Shown here: piece after piece, positions 35,101-42,500 of the stretch
Numbering within the stretch: the first letter of the stretch is position 1
Layout: every line of letters begins with the position of its first letter
Position numbers and translations under genes: made by a program
Notes under the pieces: model-generated
What the model was told of the DNA's origin: nothing
The model's database searches: none
Seen by the model: the letters and a program-made list of their open reading frames with translations, nothing else
Assembly (NCBI GenBank): GCA_023055355.1
Contig: JALJCS010000036.1
Coordinates: forward strand, 854,501-918,500
Source of the DNA: Agelaius tricolor
Taxonomy: Eukaryota > Chordata > Aves > Passeriformes > Icteridae
Direction: 5' to 3'
DNA length: 64,000 nucleotides

Positions 35101-37485
35101 TTGTTTTACACAGGAGAAGGCAGAATTTGGAACATAAAGTGTGGAAATAAGAGACCCTCCAATTCCTGCCATGACTGTGGTGGGTTTGGAGGTTAGTTGA
35201 GAGCAGTTATTTTAAATTATACTAGAGCTCTTTCCACAGATCCTGCAACACTTCTAAAGAGCATAAGTCACTGCAAAAGTCAGCATTCACAGATCATCCA
35301 CACCTTTCAGTGCAGCCCAGGATTTTATATTTCTAACTCTGCTCTGTTTTTCTATCACTTCTCATAATCTGCCTCAGTGTTACACGTGCAATGAACTCTG
35401 CCACCAGAGCTTCCCTGCAGGACAATTCCTTCCTTCCCTGCTCCAAAACTCCTCATTTTCCCAGCCCTCACTCACAGTGACAGCTCTGCCATGCTCACAT
35501 GCCAAGCTGGGCAGGAGGCTTAATTTAAAATCAGGCTTAATTTAAAAACCCAACAAAACAAAGAGTTAAGTATCCCAATGCTGCTGTTTGCTCAGCCTGG
35601 CTGCTCTGCCCATAAACCCAGGATGCTTCCTCCTGATAACTGCATTTACTGGGTCTGTGTAAGCTGATGGGGACAATTAAGATAAGCTGAATAAATAAGT
35701 GCAGTAATTACAAGAATTTAGACAACTGTAGTTCTGTGAGAAGTTACCTGTATGTGACCACTGAATTATGGAGACAGAAAAAATATTTTAAAAAAAGAGA
35801 AAGGTCCCAGATCCGTGTAGAAGAACCTCCCTCTGCTTAGAAGGGAAAAGCCTTGTCACTATTTCTCCTTTTCTGTATGACAACACTCTGAGCACACTGC
35901 TTGTTTCTGTTTAGCAAAATGCCACGTGAAACAAAGGCTAAGGATCCATTCCTGAACTGAGGCATCCCAGGAGAAGCAAAGGCAGAGGCACCTCAGCTGC
36001 TCAGAGACTCCAGCAGCTCTCCCTGCCGCACACCCAGCTCCTGGAGCTCCTCTGAGCTTTCCCTGATTTCCCCTCCTTCTCTCAACCCCACCTTCCCTCC
36101 AGTAACCTCAAAAACAAAGCATTTGGAATGACTTTTGAAATCCAGTTATAAGCAATTCCTTGTATATTTGAATTATTCTTCACCTTGAATAATCGTTTCT
36201 ACACAAGGGATGCTTTTCTTTACCATTCCAGGCAGGGTTTTCCCAAAACCTGAAAGTCTGAAGCAAGAAGCTCTCTACTCTCACAGATCCACTACAAGTG
36301 GGATAAGCAGCACACTGGGACAATTTTATTCCTGTCACAGCTCCCCAGCAGCTGCTTCCCTCATGCAAAGTTAACATCTGAATTGTATGAGCTCGCTCAG
36401 GTTTCCAGGCACTGCATTCATCAACCCCACTGAACTAGAAACAGAAATGGGACAGCAGCACATTTACTACAGCTCTCACCAGCTCCTGAGCCTCTCCTGA
36501 CCCAAACTCCTGCTGACTGAGAAATGCACAATTCCTGCACGCCACAAAAACCTGCCACACTCGGGAGAGCAGAGCTGGAATCACTCCTTACACAGACACC
36601 CACCAGCCCTGGGACACACACTTGTGAGCACCTGGAAAACACCAGTTTAGAACTGGAGCATCACATCCCTAGGACACAAACCAGCCCTGGGAGCACCTGG
36701 AAAAAACACAACCCACGTGCATCTCCCTTGAGCGCTGCCTGGCTCCGCGCCGCCGGGGTCAGGGCTGAGCCGGGCACCTGCCGTGTCCCCGGCACACCGG
36801 GCTGGGTCCACACCGGGCCATCCACCCCTGCTCCGGCAATTCCCAGCCAGCCTCCTGCTCCCGTGGCTCTTAGGGCTTCCCCACCAGCACGGCACGAACA
36901 ACTCTGTGAGACCCCGAGTGAGCAGCCGGGCCGGGCAGTTCGGCACCGCTGCGAGCCTGAGCCTGGGAATGCCCAGCCGGGAAAGCCTCCCCGGGCAGAC
37001 CCAGCTGAGGTGGCAGCGGCAGCTCGGAGCTCCGGCAGTGCCCAGCTGTGACACCCGGCCGGGAAACCCTCCCCAGGCGAGGCTCGGAGCTCCGGCACCA
37101 CCGGGACCCCGCCGGGGAACCCTCCCCGTGCAAGGCTCGGAGCTCCGGCACCGCCGGGGGTGACCCAGGGCGAAGGCCCCAGCGCTGGGCGCGCACCCCA
37201 GGGCCGGCTCCGGCCGCTCCCTCCCGGCAGCACCGGCAGCACCTTGGCCAGCAGCAGCCCCGGCCCCGCGGAGCCCCGGAGGGCCCGGGGCGGGGCAGCG
37301 CCTGAGGGGCGCCGGGGCGCCATGACGGTGACAGGGCCGGGGGGCGGCCGGGGGGCCCGGGGCCGCGAACCGCCCGCTCCCGGCGCCGCGGCGGCCGCTC
37401 GGTACCTGCCGTAGATGCCCTCGGTGATGCGGTTCCGCTTGAGCGGCCGCCGCAGTTTGCTGCAGTCCGCGCTCCGCCGCTTCAT
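13898..37485 (-). CDS. MACO1: MACO1 (TMEM57), macoilin
   Basis: Macoilin is a conserved multi-pass membrane protein of the ER and outer nuclear envelope, most studied in neurons, where it affects excitability. Eleven exons (37406-37485, 30768-30909, 29863-29989, 28621-28744, 28096-28274, 26794-27292, 20526-20684, 19060-19242, 17834-17954, 15757-15931, 13898-14100) total 1992 nt, or 663 aa plus TGA, against about 664 in mammals. The N-terminus begins MKRRSADCSKLRRPLKRNR. Hydrophobic segments lie at about residues 28-48, 75-95, 98-115 and 120-175 (VWALVLLADFVLEF, FSVFFVCVAFTSNIICLLF). A Ser/Asn/Lys-rich linker (about 220-375) precedes coiled coils (about 385-610). The C-terminus is PNASVYQPLKK. 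Every junction keeps phase. Oddities: intron 5 has a GC donor, and exon 10 has duplicated copies of its acceptor. It diverges from RH over a CpG- and CCAAT-rich region. Confidence 0.97.
14130..14870. repeat. Minisatellite in MACO1 intron 10
   Basis: Over 20 degenerate copies of a 30-45 bp unit built from CCAGGAGCTCAGAACCTG and CTGAAATCACCAC. It starts 30 bp upstream of the exon 11 acceptor. Confidence 0.92.
14871..15756 (-). other. Rest of MACO1 intron 10
   Basis: AT-rich intron sequence. No exon or mobile element was recognised. Confidence 0.6.
15757..15931 (-). CDS. MACO1: MACO1 exon 10
   Basis: Residues 539-596, ELRKYKENEKDTEVLMSALS through AKRQLEIAQ. Acceptor CTGCAG|GAGC and donor CAAG|GTACCT. 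Two extra copies of the acceptor and the first 51 coding bases lie upstream. Confidence 0.96.
15881..16500. repeat. 170-bp tandem triplication covering the start of MACO1 exon 10
   Basis: The segment containing the exon 10 acceptor and first 51 coding bases (15881-15931) recurs at 16051-16101 and 16223-16273, a period of 170-172 bp. The intron parts (GGCATAAATGGTATCCTAGG and relatives) are repeated as well. From about 16320 it decays into short GGGGCAAAAAATG-type units. Confidence 0.93.
16690..16880 (+). mobile_element. CR1 LINE 3' fragment (probable)
   Basis: Contains CAAATCCAACTAAAACACAT and AAGTGCCACATCCTCGGCTT, followed by TCCAGGGATGTGGATTCCAT. These resemble the 3' region of avian CR1 elements. 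Diverged, in MACO1 intron 9. Confidence 0.6.
16881..17833 (-). other. MACO1 intron 9, unassigned part
   Basis: Intron DNA with no recognised feature other than a short duplicated GGTCTGGAAGGAGCCTCTGG pair near 17635-17700. Confidence 0.5.
17834..17954 (-). CDS. MACO1: MACO1 exon 9
   Basis: Residues 498-538, RGECTETLRSRIRELETECK through LEIKVQ. Acceptor CTGCAG|AGGG and donor CAG|GTAATG. A 30-bp minisatellite starts about 45 bp upstream of this acceptor. Confidence 0.95.
17985..18395. repeat. 30-bp minisatellite upstream of the MACO1 exon 9 acceptor
   Basis: Thirteen almost identical 30-bp units (AGCCAGCCTGCCCCAGCCCT then CAGGGAGCAC) in perfect register from 18001 to 18390. Long open frames on both strands here are artefacts. 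Confidence 0.97.
19060..19242 (-). CDS. MACO1: MACO1 exon 8
   Basis: Residues 437-497, LHNAVQMKQKDKQMISQLEK through ARAVAFAAAT. Coiled coil with a basic KKRKK patch. Acceptor CTGCAG|ATTG and donor ACCAG|GTGCTC, a weak donor. Confidence 0.94.
19325..20405. repeat. About 66-bp minisatellite in MACO1 intron 7
   Basis: About 16 copies of a unit containing TTTCCAGATTACAATTCCTA, then ATAACAAACTG, TATTCCTA and CATATCCTTGAGAACCCC. It fills most of the intron between exons 7 and 8. Confidence 0.93.
20526..20684 (-). CDS. MACO1: MACO1 exon 7
   Basis: Residues 384-436, LEQDIKKLKADLQASRQVEQ through ENELLQNK; start of the coiled coil. Donor AACAA|GTACGT; the Lys codon is completed by A from exon 8. Confidence 0.95.
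20788..21148 (-). mobile_element. Solo LTR of an endogenous retrovirus, copy 3 (diverged)
   Basis: Reverse orientation, same family as 1572-1921: it shares CCCAGATGCACCTGTTGCAT, GAGGCCTCTCAGCTTCTC and the TGTCACAGAC terminus at 21148. The left end is uncertain and no target-site duplication is evident. It lies in MACO1 intron 6. Confidence 0.8.
21149..22380 (-). other. MACO1 intron 6, unassigned part
   Basis: AT-rich DNA with no recognised exon, RNA gene or element. Confidence 0.5.
22385..22480. repeat. CCTGTGCCACTGAGGGCAG tandem
   Basis: Three copies of a 30-38 bp unit ending CCACTGAGGGCAG. Confidence 0.85.
22481..23124 (-). other. MACO1 intron 6, unassigned
   Basis: No feature was recognised apart from a short A-run near 22710. 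Confidence 0.5.
23125..23275. repeat. AGCCAGGGATCCCCCCCCAA tandem
   Basis: Six or seven copies of a 22-25 bp unit that differ in the length of the C and A runs. Confidence 0.93.
23276..25480 (-). other. MACO1 intron 6, unassigned
   Basis: About 2.2 kb of intron. The only low-complexity item seen is a (CAA)n tract at about 23897-23917. Confidence 0.5.
25482..25950. repeat. 92-bp tandem repeat in MACO1 intron 6
   Basis: Four to five copies (starts at about 25574, 25666, 25758 and 25850) containing CTGTCACAGATCACACTGGC, CCACACAGATCCTATA and ATCAATTAGTCCAGTGTTTA. Inner copies look over 97% identical. Confidence 0.95.
25951..26793 (-). other. MACO1 intron 6, exon-proximal part
   Basis: No feature was recognised. 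Confidence 0.5.
26794..27292 (-). CDS. MACO1: MACO1 exon 6
   Basis: Residues 218-383, AAKGLSDMDSSILL through NQLSKPDALV. This is the large low-complexity linker with KEKDKDAKKHNLGINNN and repeated Ser/Asn. Acceptor TTGCAG|CAGCC and donor GTAAG|GTAAGT. Confidence 0.96.
27655..28013 (+). mobile_element. Solo LTR, second songbird subfamily (probable)
   Basis: Shares TCTCCTGAGAAGCTGAGAAG, GACCAATGGCAGCCACCTGT, the AT-rich TAATATAATATATATAATAA block and AATAAATCAGCCTTCTGA with the other LTRs. Limits are approximate. It lies in MACO1 intron 5, ending about 80 bp from exon 5. Confidence 0.7.
28096..28274 (-). CDS. MACO1: MACO1 exon 5 (followed by a GC donor)
   Basis: Residues 158-217, IGYPVVTLGFGFKSYVSYK through QRQEREAEE. 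The only phase-correct donor joining to the conserved AAKGL is GAAG|GCAAGT at 28095, a GC-AG intron. Confidence 0.92.
28621..28744 (-). CDS. MACO1: MACO1 exon 4
   Basis: Residues 117-157, ERGVCLPTV through CRPFAAHC. Acceptor CCACAG|AAAG and donor CACTG|GTGAGTG. The split Cys codon is TG|C. Confidence 0.94.
28745..29862 (-). other. MACO1 intron 3
   Basis: A 1.1-kb intron. No repeat family was recognised. Confidence 0.6.
29863..29989 (-). CDS. MACO1: MACO1 exon 3
   Basis: Residues 75-116, AFSVFFVCVAFTSNIICLLF through WVQYVWHT; very hydrophobic. Acceptor TTTCAG|GCC and donor CACAG|GTGGGC. Confidence 0.95.
29990..30600 (-). other. MACO1 intron 2, AT-rich part
   Basis: Dominated by TATA/ATAT low-complexity sequence (30060-30440). 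No coding similarity was seen. Confidence 0.6.
30605..30767. repeat. About 40-bp minisatellite abutting the MACO1 exon 2 donor
   Basis: Four copies of GAGGAAAATGGAATATTCTG plus TGCCACTGTCACT. The last copy runs into the exon 2 donor, whose GTGAGTGCCACAG is itself part of the unit. Confidence 0.88.
30768..30909 (-). CDS. MACO1: MACO1 exon 2
   Basis: Residues 27-74, STFLYLKFLVVWALVLLADF through SVYDSFRYQGL; first membrane segment. Acceptor CCCCAG|CACC and donor TTG|GTGAGTG. A minisatellite begins in the donor. Confidence 0.95.
30910..36950 (-). other. MACO1 intron 1
   Basis: About 6 kb of intron. Short items seen are a (CAA)n tract at 31740-31760, a pyrimidine-rich stretch at 33480-33530 and a T-run near 30970. 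No exon, RNA gene or clear mobile element was recognised. Confidence 0.5.
36955..37165. repeat. About 60-bp GC-rich tandem near MACO1 exon 1
   Basis: Three to four copies of GGCTCGGAGCTCCGGCACC followed by GGGAAACCCTCCCC. It lies in intron 1 within the CpG-rich region. Confidence 0.85.
37406..37485 (-). CDS. MACO1: MACO1 exon 1
   Basis: Residues 1-26 plus AG of codon 27. The start ATG is at 37485-37483 and the donor is GGCAG|GTACCG. Confidence 0.95.
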
Positions 37486-37499
37486 CCCGCCGGCCCGGC

Positions 37500-38510
37500 C
37501 CGGCCCGGCCCGCCCCGCTCACGGCAGCACCATCCGCCCCCGCGGGGGGTTCCCGAGCGCGGGGCTTTTTTTGGGGTTTATTTTCTTTTTTTCCCTTTTT
37601 TTCCTTTTTTTTTCCCCGGGAAACAAAGAAATAAAAATAATTCCTGGTCCGTCCCTCCCCGCCGTGTCCCCCCGCGCAGCCGCCGCGCAGCGCCCCGCCT
37701 CCCCAGCGATCGCCAATCAAACGGTTGATCCCACCTGAGTGACAGCATGTCTGACCAATCAGCAGCGAGGAAGGGCAGAAAGACGGTAGAACGGACCAAT
37801 CGCAGTGTCAGAAAGTTGAACCCGCCTCGTTCAGTCGCGTGGCACGCCCACCACTGTGAATGACGGCCCTACAACCCAGTCAGAGAGGATTATTTGTGAT
37901 TGATGGCCTATCAACCAATCAGGATGCAGATTCTGGTCTCCTCCTGCCTACTGTGCTGCGGACTGGTTCCCGCCCCTTGCGGTGACCGACAGCAAAATTG
38001 TCCAATGGAGGAGAAACAGAGAAATAAAAGGACAGCTCAGCCATCCACTCGGAAACGGAAGAAGGAGGGCTCTATTTCCTCTGTCACCGTAGCAGCGAGG
38101 TGCCACCTCTCCCGCTTGATTGACAGCCTCGCTGGCAAATGGGCAGTTGGGGAAGGGGACACCCCGTCTCAGGTGCAGAGCCAGGCAGTGACAGTTTGTG
38201 ACACCCGGTGCCTCCCCCACAGGGCGGCCTGCACTGCCGCTCACCGGAGAGCAAAATAACCCCCAACCTGACAGACAGGCCGCGCCAGCCAATAAATAGC
38301 GCTCCTATCTGAGTGACAAGACACGCGACCAATCACAATACAGGACGCGCGGCCCAAAGACGGCCGGTGCTTGAGATAAGCCAATCAGAGGCCAGGAGGA
38401 GCTGCGCTCGGCCAATGGGAGGGCAGTCCCTAAGGGCGGCTTGTGGGGGAGGGGGCGGGCGGGTCCCGCCGGCGCTGCCGCCGCCGGGGGCTGCCGAGTC
38501 ACGGCCTGGC
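37500..38510. promoter_or_regulatory. MACO1: MACO1 CpG-rich promoter region with nine CCAAT boxes
   Basis: Between MACO1 and RH. Plus-strand CCAAT pentamers lie at 37713, 37755, 37796, 37915, 38002, 38289, 38329, 38381 and 38412. Several sit in similar contexts (CTGAGTGACA 15-20 bp before the box at 37755 and 38329), suggesting duplicated modules. An AGATAAG motif (38374-38380) adjoins the box at 38381. Confidence 0.65.
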
Positions 38511-38549
38511 CCGGTGTTTTCCTTGTGGTGGAGTTATACTTTACAATTG

Positions 38550-38790
38550 GAGCATCACGGATTTTTTTGGGCTGGAAGAGATCTTGAAGATCGCCTCATT
38601 CCATCCCCTGCCGTGCCAGGGACACCTTCCACTGTCCCAGGCTGCTCCAAGCCCTGTCCAACTTGGCTTTGGGCACTGCTGGGGATCCAGGGGCAGCCAC
38701 AGCTGCTCTGGGCACCCTGTGCCAGGGCCTCATCACCCTCGTGGGGAAGAACTTTTCCCTAATAAAAGTTACTTTGTGCTTCACCGTGTC
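38550..38790 (+). mobile_element. CR1 LINE 3' end
   Basis: Typical CR1 tail: TGGAAGAGATCTTGAAGATC, CCCTGCCGTGCCAGGGACAC, GCTTTGGGCACTGCTGGGGA and CACCCTGTGCCAGGGCCTCA. It separates the MACO1 promoter from the proximal RH promoter. Confidence 0.9.
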
Positions 38791-39079
38791 AAAGATCACC
38801 AAGCTTTGGTCCCAGTTTGGAAACATAAGCTGTGAATCCGAGCATCACCTGTCCAATGTGCCATCCTGAGGGAAAACAGGTGAATTCCTCACCTTTGGAG
38901 TGTTCTCCCTGGATGTTAACACTGATGGGACTTAGTAGCACGTAGCAAAAAGCCTCATTGTGCCAGCTAAATTAACTCCTAAATTGCTGCTTGAGCTGTT
39001 GCCCTGTTTGGAAAAAATTCAACAGGTTTGGCTCTGTGGATTACCCGTGGGTTCATGGGATTGCAAGAAAAAGGACCTG

Positions 39080-39170
39080 GATGTGCCCATGGCTGTGCCC
39101 ATGGCTGTGGCTGTGCCCGTGGCTGTGGCTGTGACCATAGCTCTGGCTCTGGCTGTGGCTGTGTCCACAG
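39080..39170. repeat. (GTGGCT/GTGCCC)n hexamer tract
   Basis: About 14 imperfect hexamers based on GGCTGT. Confidence 0.9.
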
Positions 39171-39199
39171 ACACTCTGAGCTCAGCCCATGTGAGCCGG

Positions 39200-39416
39200 A
39201 CTCCGTTTGGCTCCTGCCACAGCCCAGATAAGGAGCTGCTCCCTGCTCACGCCTCTCAGCCCTTTTATCTCTCACTGAGCTCCCATTGCTGGCCTCCACA
39301 GCTCCTCTGCTGCTGGTGTGAGGGCTCAGGGACAGTCCCACAGGGCACAGGGACAGTCCCACAGGGCGCAGGGACCAGAGGAATCTCTCCTGAGCTGCTG
39401 CTCCATGTAGTGCACG
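39200..39416 (+). promoter_or_regulatory. RHCE: Proximal RH promoter with paired GATA motifs and a start-stop uORF
   Basis: AGATAAG at 39226-39232 and its inverted form TTATCT at 39265-39270 lie within 200 bp of the RH ATG, as expected for an erythroid gene. A duplicated GGACAGTCCCACAGGGC lies at 39320-39370. ATGTAG at 39405-39410 is a start codon followed directly by a stop codon. Confidence 0.5.
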
Positions 39417-39552
39417 ATGCCTTCCCGCTACCTCAGCTTCCGCTGCAGCGTGCCCTGGCTGATCCTTCTGCTGCAGGCTCTGCTTCTCCTCCGCTCCTTC
39501 TTTGGCTTCCCAGGTGTCAGTGACACCTACTCCTTATCCAACTCCTACCCAG
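39417..39552 (+). CDS. RHCE: RH exon 1
   Basis: Residues 1-45, with the first hydrophobic segment VPWLILLLQALLLL. Donor CCCAG|GTAAGC. Confidence 0.94.
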
Positions 39553-42500
39553 GTAAGCCTGGCACCCCCCTGGGGAACAGGGGGCACCCCTGTTCTCTGC
39601 ACACAAGGGTCTGCTGGTGAGGAGCAGAATGGTTTTATTGCTCTTTGAACTTGCCAGGAGTGCTGGGAGTTTCTTTATGTCACAGGTGTGATGGGGATCC
39701 AAGACTAAATTGTAATTTTGGTCAGTTTTCTGTTGGGGTTTTCACCTCTCAGCCCCCATCCTGATCCATTTACACATGCTGATCCGTTCAGATCAGTGTG
39801 TAAAAATAAATTCAGCATTGAGGGTATTTTTTCTCTGATTATACATGGGGAAGAAAGCTCTGGAATTCTTTGCAAGCTCTAAACAATAGTGGCACCTAAA
39901 TTCTTATCTGAAGGCTTCTTAGTTCATTGTAATTTTTAATTGGTTTTTTTTTTTTTAAACCAGAAATCTGTATTAATAATTTCACCGCTTGTCTTGTTCT
40001 TTTCTGTCCTGCAGAATTCCAAGATGTCAACCACATGGTGATTTTTGGATTTGGCTTCTTCCTGATGGTTCTGAGAAGATATGGCTTTAGCAGCACCGGG
40101 TTCAACTTCCTGCTCGTTGTTCTTGGTGTCCAGTGCTCTGTGCTGGCAGAAGATTTATTAGTTTTCTTTAGGGGAGAGCAAAATGAACTTGGTTTGGAAA
40201 GGTAATGAGTTCATGTTAGAGCTGGGCTGGTGCAGAACTGCTGATTGCTCCCTGTGGGGCCCTGGTAGGGATGGGCAGAGTCACATTTGCAGGCATTTTA
40301 GAGGGCTTTTGGTTTTTAAGTGCATTGCTCTGTGTAATTCCTTTTTATTGGCCCTGGTGTCACCCTGAGACTGAGCTGTTGTTCTTTCCTCTCTTTCTTG
40401 CAGTCTAGCGAGGGCTTTTGTGAGTGTGACTGCTGTGGTCATCTCCACTGGGGCTGTGCTGGGCAGGGCCAATCCTGTGCAGTTAATTGTGATGACCCTG
40501 GTGGAATTAACCTTCTTCTCTGTGAGCAGATACATCAACGAGACATTCCTGGAGGTACCCTGGTGGGATTTGCAGAGATGTGGGGGGAAATGTCGCTGGG
40601 GCTTTGGAGCAAAGGCTCTGTGTGGCCTGGCTCAGCCCACGATAAGCTGTGGATGTTGTGTTGGGGCAGGTCCCAGAGCACCTCACTGGGCTGCACGTGT
40701 ACCTCTTTGGAGCCTACTTTGGCCTGGCACTGGCCTCCTGCTTCCCTGAGCCTCCCCCAGGGCTGGACAAGAACAGGAGCACCCCGAAGTCAGAGCTGTT
40801 CTCAGTGCTGGGTGAGTCCTGCCTGCCATGCCCCAGCTGCACGAGGGTGGGCTTGGGGGGTTTAAATGCAAAATGCAGCTCTGCATGCAGCCAAGCACAG
40901 GAACTGCTGCTGCTTGTGACAGTGGCCCCTTTCCTGCCTGGCCCAGAGGCCACTCCTGCCACAGCTGGGGCTCAGTTTGCTTTGTCACCTCAGCATAAAG
41001 GCTGCTCCAGCTCTTTCTCCAGGTTCAGCACTCCCTTTCCTGGCCAGGTTGTCCCCTTGGCTTGTGGTGAGGGGCTGTGTGCCAGAGCTGAGCTCATAAC
41101 TTGTGTTTCAGCAGGGCTCAGGCTGTTGGTCCAGGTGGTGCACAGAGATAGAAAAGGGCAGTCCCTGCTGGTAAGGGAAATAAGGAGATAAAGCCTGGTG
41201 AAGGGTGGGGAGTGTGATACAGGCAGGCCCACCAGAGAGGAGCTGGGGAGGGACAGGCTCAGTGCCTGGGACTTTCATTCCTTTTCTTAGGGGAGCAATT
41301 TGGTGTCTTCATTATCACAGTAGTGCAACTGCCACCAGCTGAGCCCAGAGCTTCCTGCAGGGGTCCACAGAGTCTCATTCTCAGTCAGTTTTTGCTCAGT
41401 TTGGGGAATACAAAATTTAAATGCTGCTCTTTTGTGTCCCTTGGGTTCTTGTTTGCTGTTTATTTCCAGAGCTGAGCAGATCCTCATGAGAATGCTGCAG
41501 AGGATTTTGTATCTGTATTTATGACTGACTGACTGCCTGATCAATGGGAATAGGATGAATTATCTCACAAGCCCTCAGTGCCACCTTAAGTTTAGAGTTG
41601 CTGAAAGGGCCTCTCCTGTCTGAGGCAGGGTTATCTGTGCCTTGGTGCACTGAAATCATGGATAGTAGCAATGGAAACTGGATGTGTGCCTCATAGTGAC
41701 AATGCCTGTGTCACCTGTTAGGGGTCTTGGACAAGAGCACATCAAATGTCACTGTCAGGTGCATTGCACCAGGGTGTGGCACCTCTGAGGGATGGGGAAC
41801 ACAGCATCGGCGATGGGAACAAAACGCAGCAGTGGGAATGCCAAAGGAGCTGAGCTTGTGTTTGTGCTGGAGTCTGTGCACAGCCAGGGCCACAGGGCCG
41901 GCTGGGACCAGCCCGAGGGGCTCTGAGGTCCCTGTGTCCGTGTGTCCCTGTGTCCGTCTGTCCCTCTGCCGGCTGGAATGGGGTGTGTGCAGCGCTGCCC
42001 CAGGCAGGTGAGGCAGGGCCCTTGCTCCAGGAGCCTGGGCTGCCCAAACGCTGCCCATGAGGAGCAGAAGGAGCTGTTTGCATTCCTGCCAGAGGAAGTG
42101 TGACACTGCCAGCTCCTCCAGGAGCGACTTTAGAGCAGCTCTGCTTGGGAAAGGTTTGGGAATTACAGGGGATGCACACACTGTGGGCTGGAGCCCTCCA
42201 GAGACAGGCAGTGGTGGTGCCCTGTGCTTCAGAGCAGCTCTGAGGGTCTCTTTCCTTGTCCCCAAGGCACGGTGTTTGTCTGGGTGTTCTGGCCGAGCTT
42301 CAATTCTATCCTGCCTTCCTTCAAGATGCAAGCAGTGCTCAACACTTACTTGGCCCTCGCAGTGAGTGCTGTGGCTGCCTTCATGTTGTCTGCTCTGACC
42401 TCCAAGGATGGCAAATTCAGAATGGTAAGGATGAGGGAAAACCCTGCCTGGGGTTTTTCTCTTCAAAGAGATTTTGTGGTACTCTCAGGAGGTGAAACCT

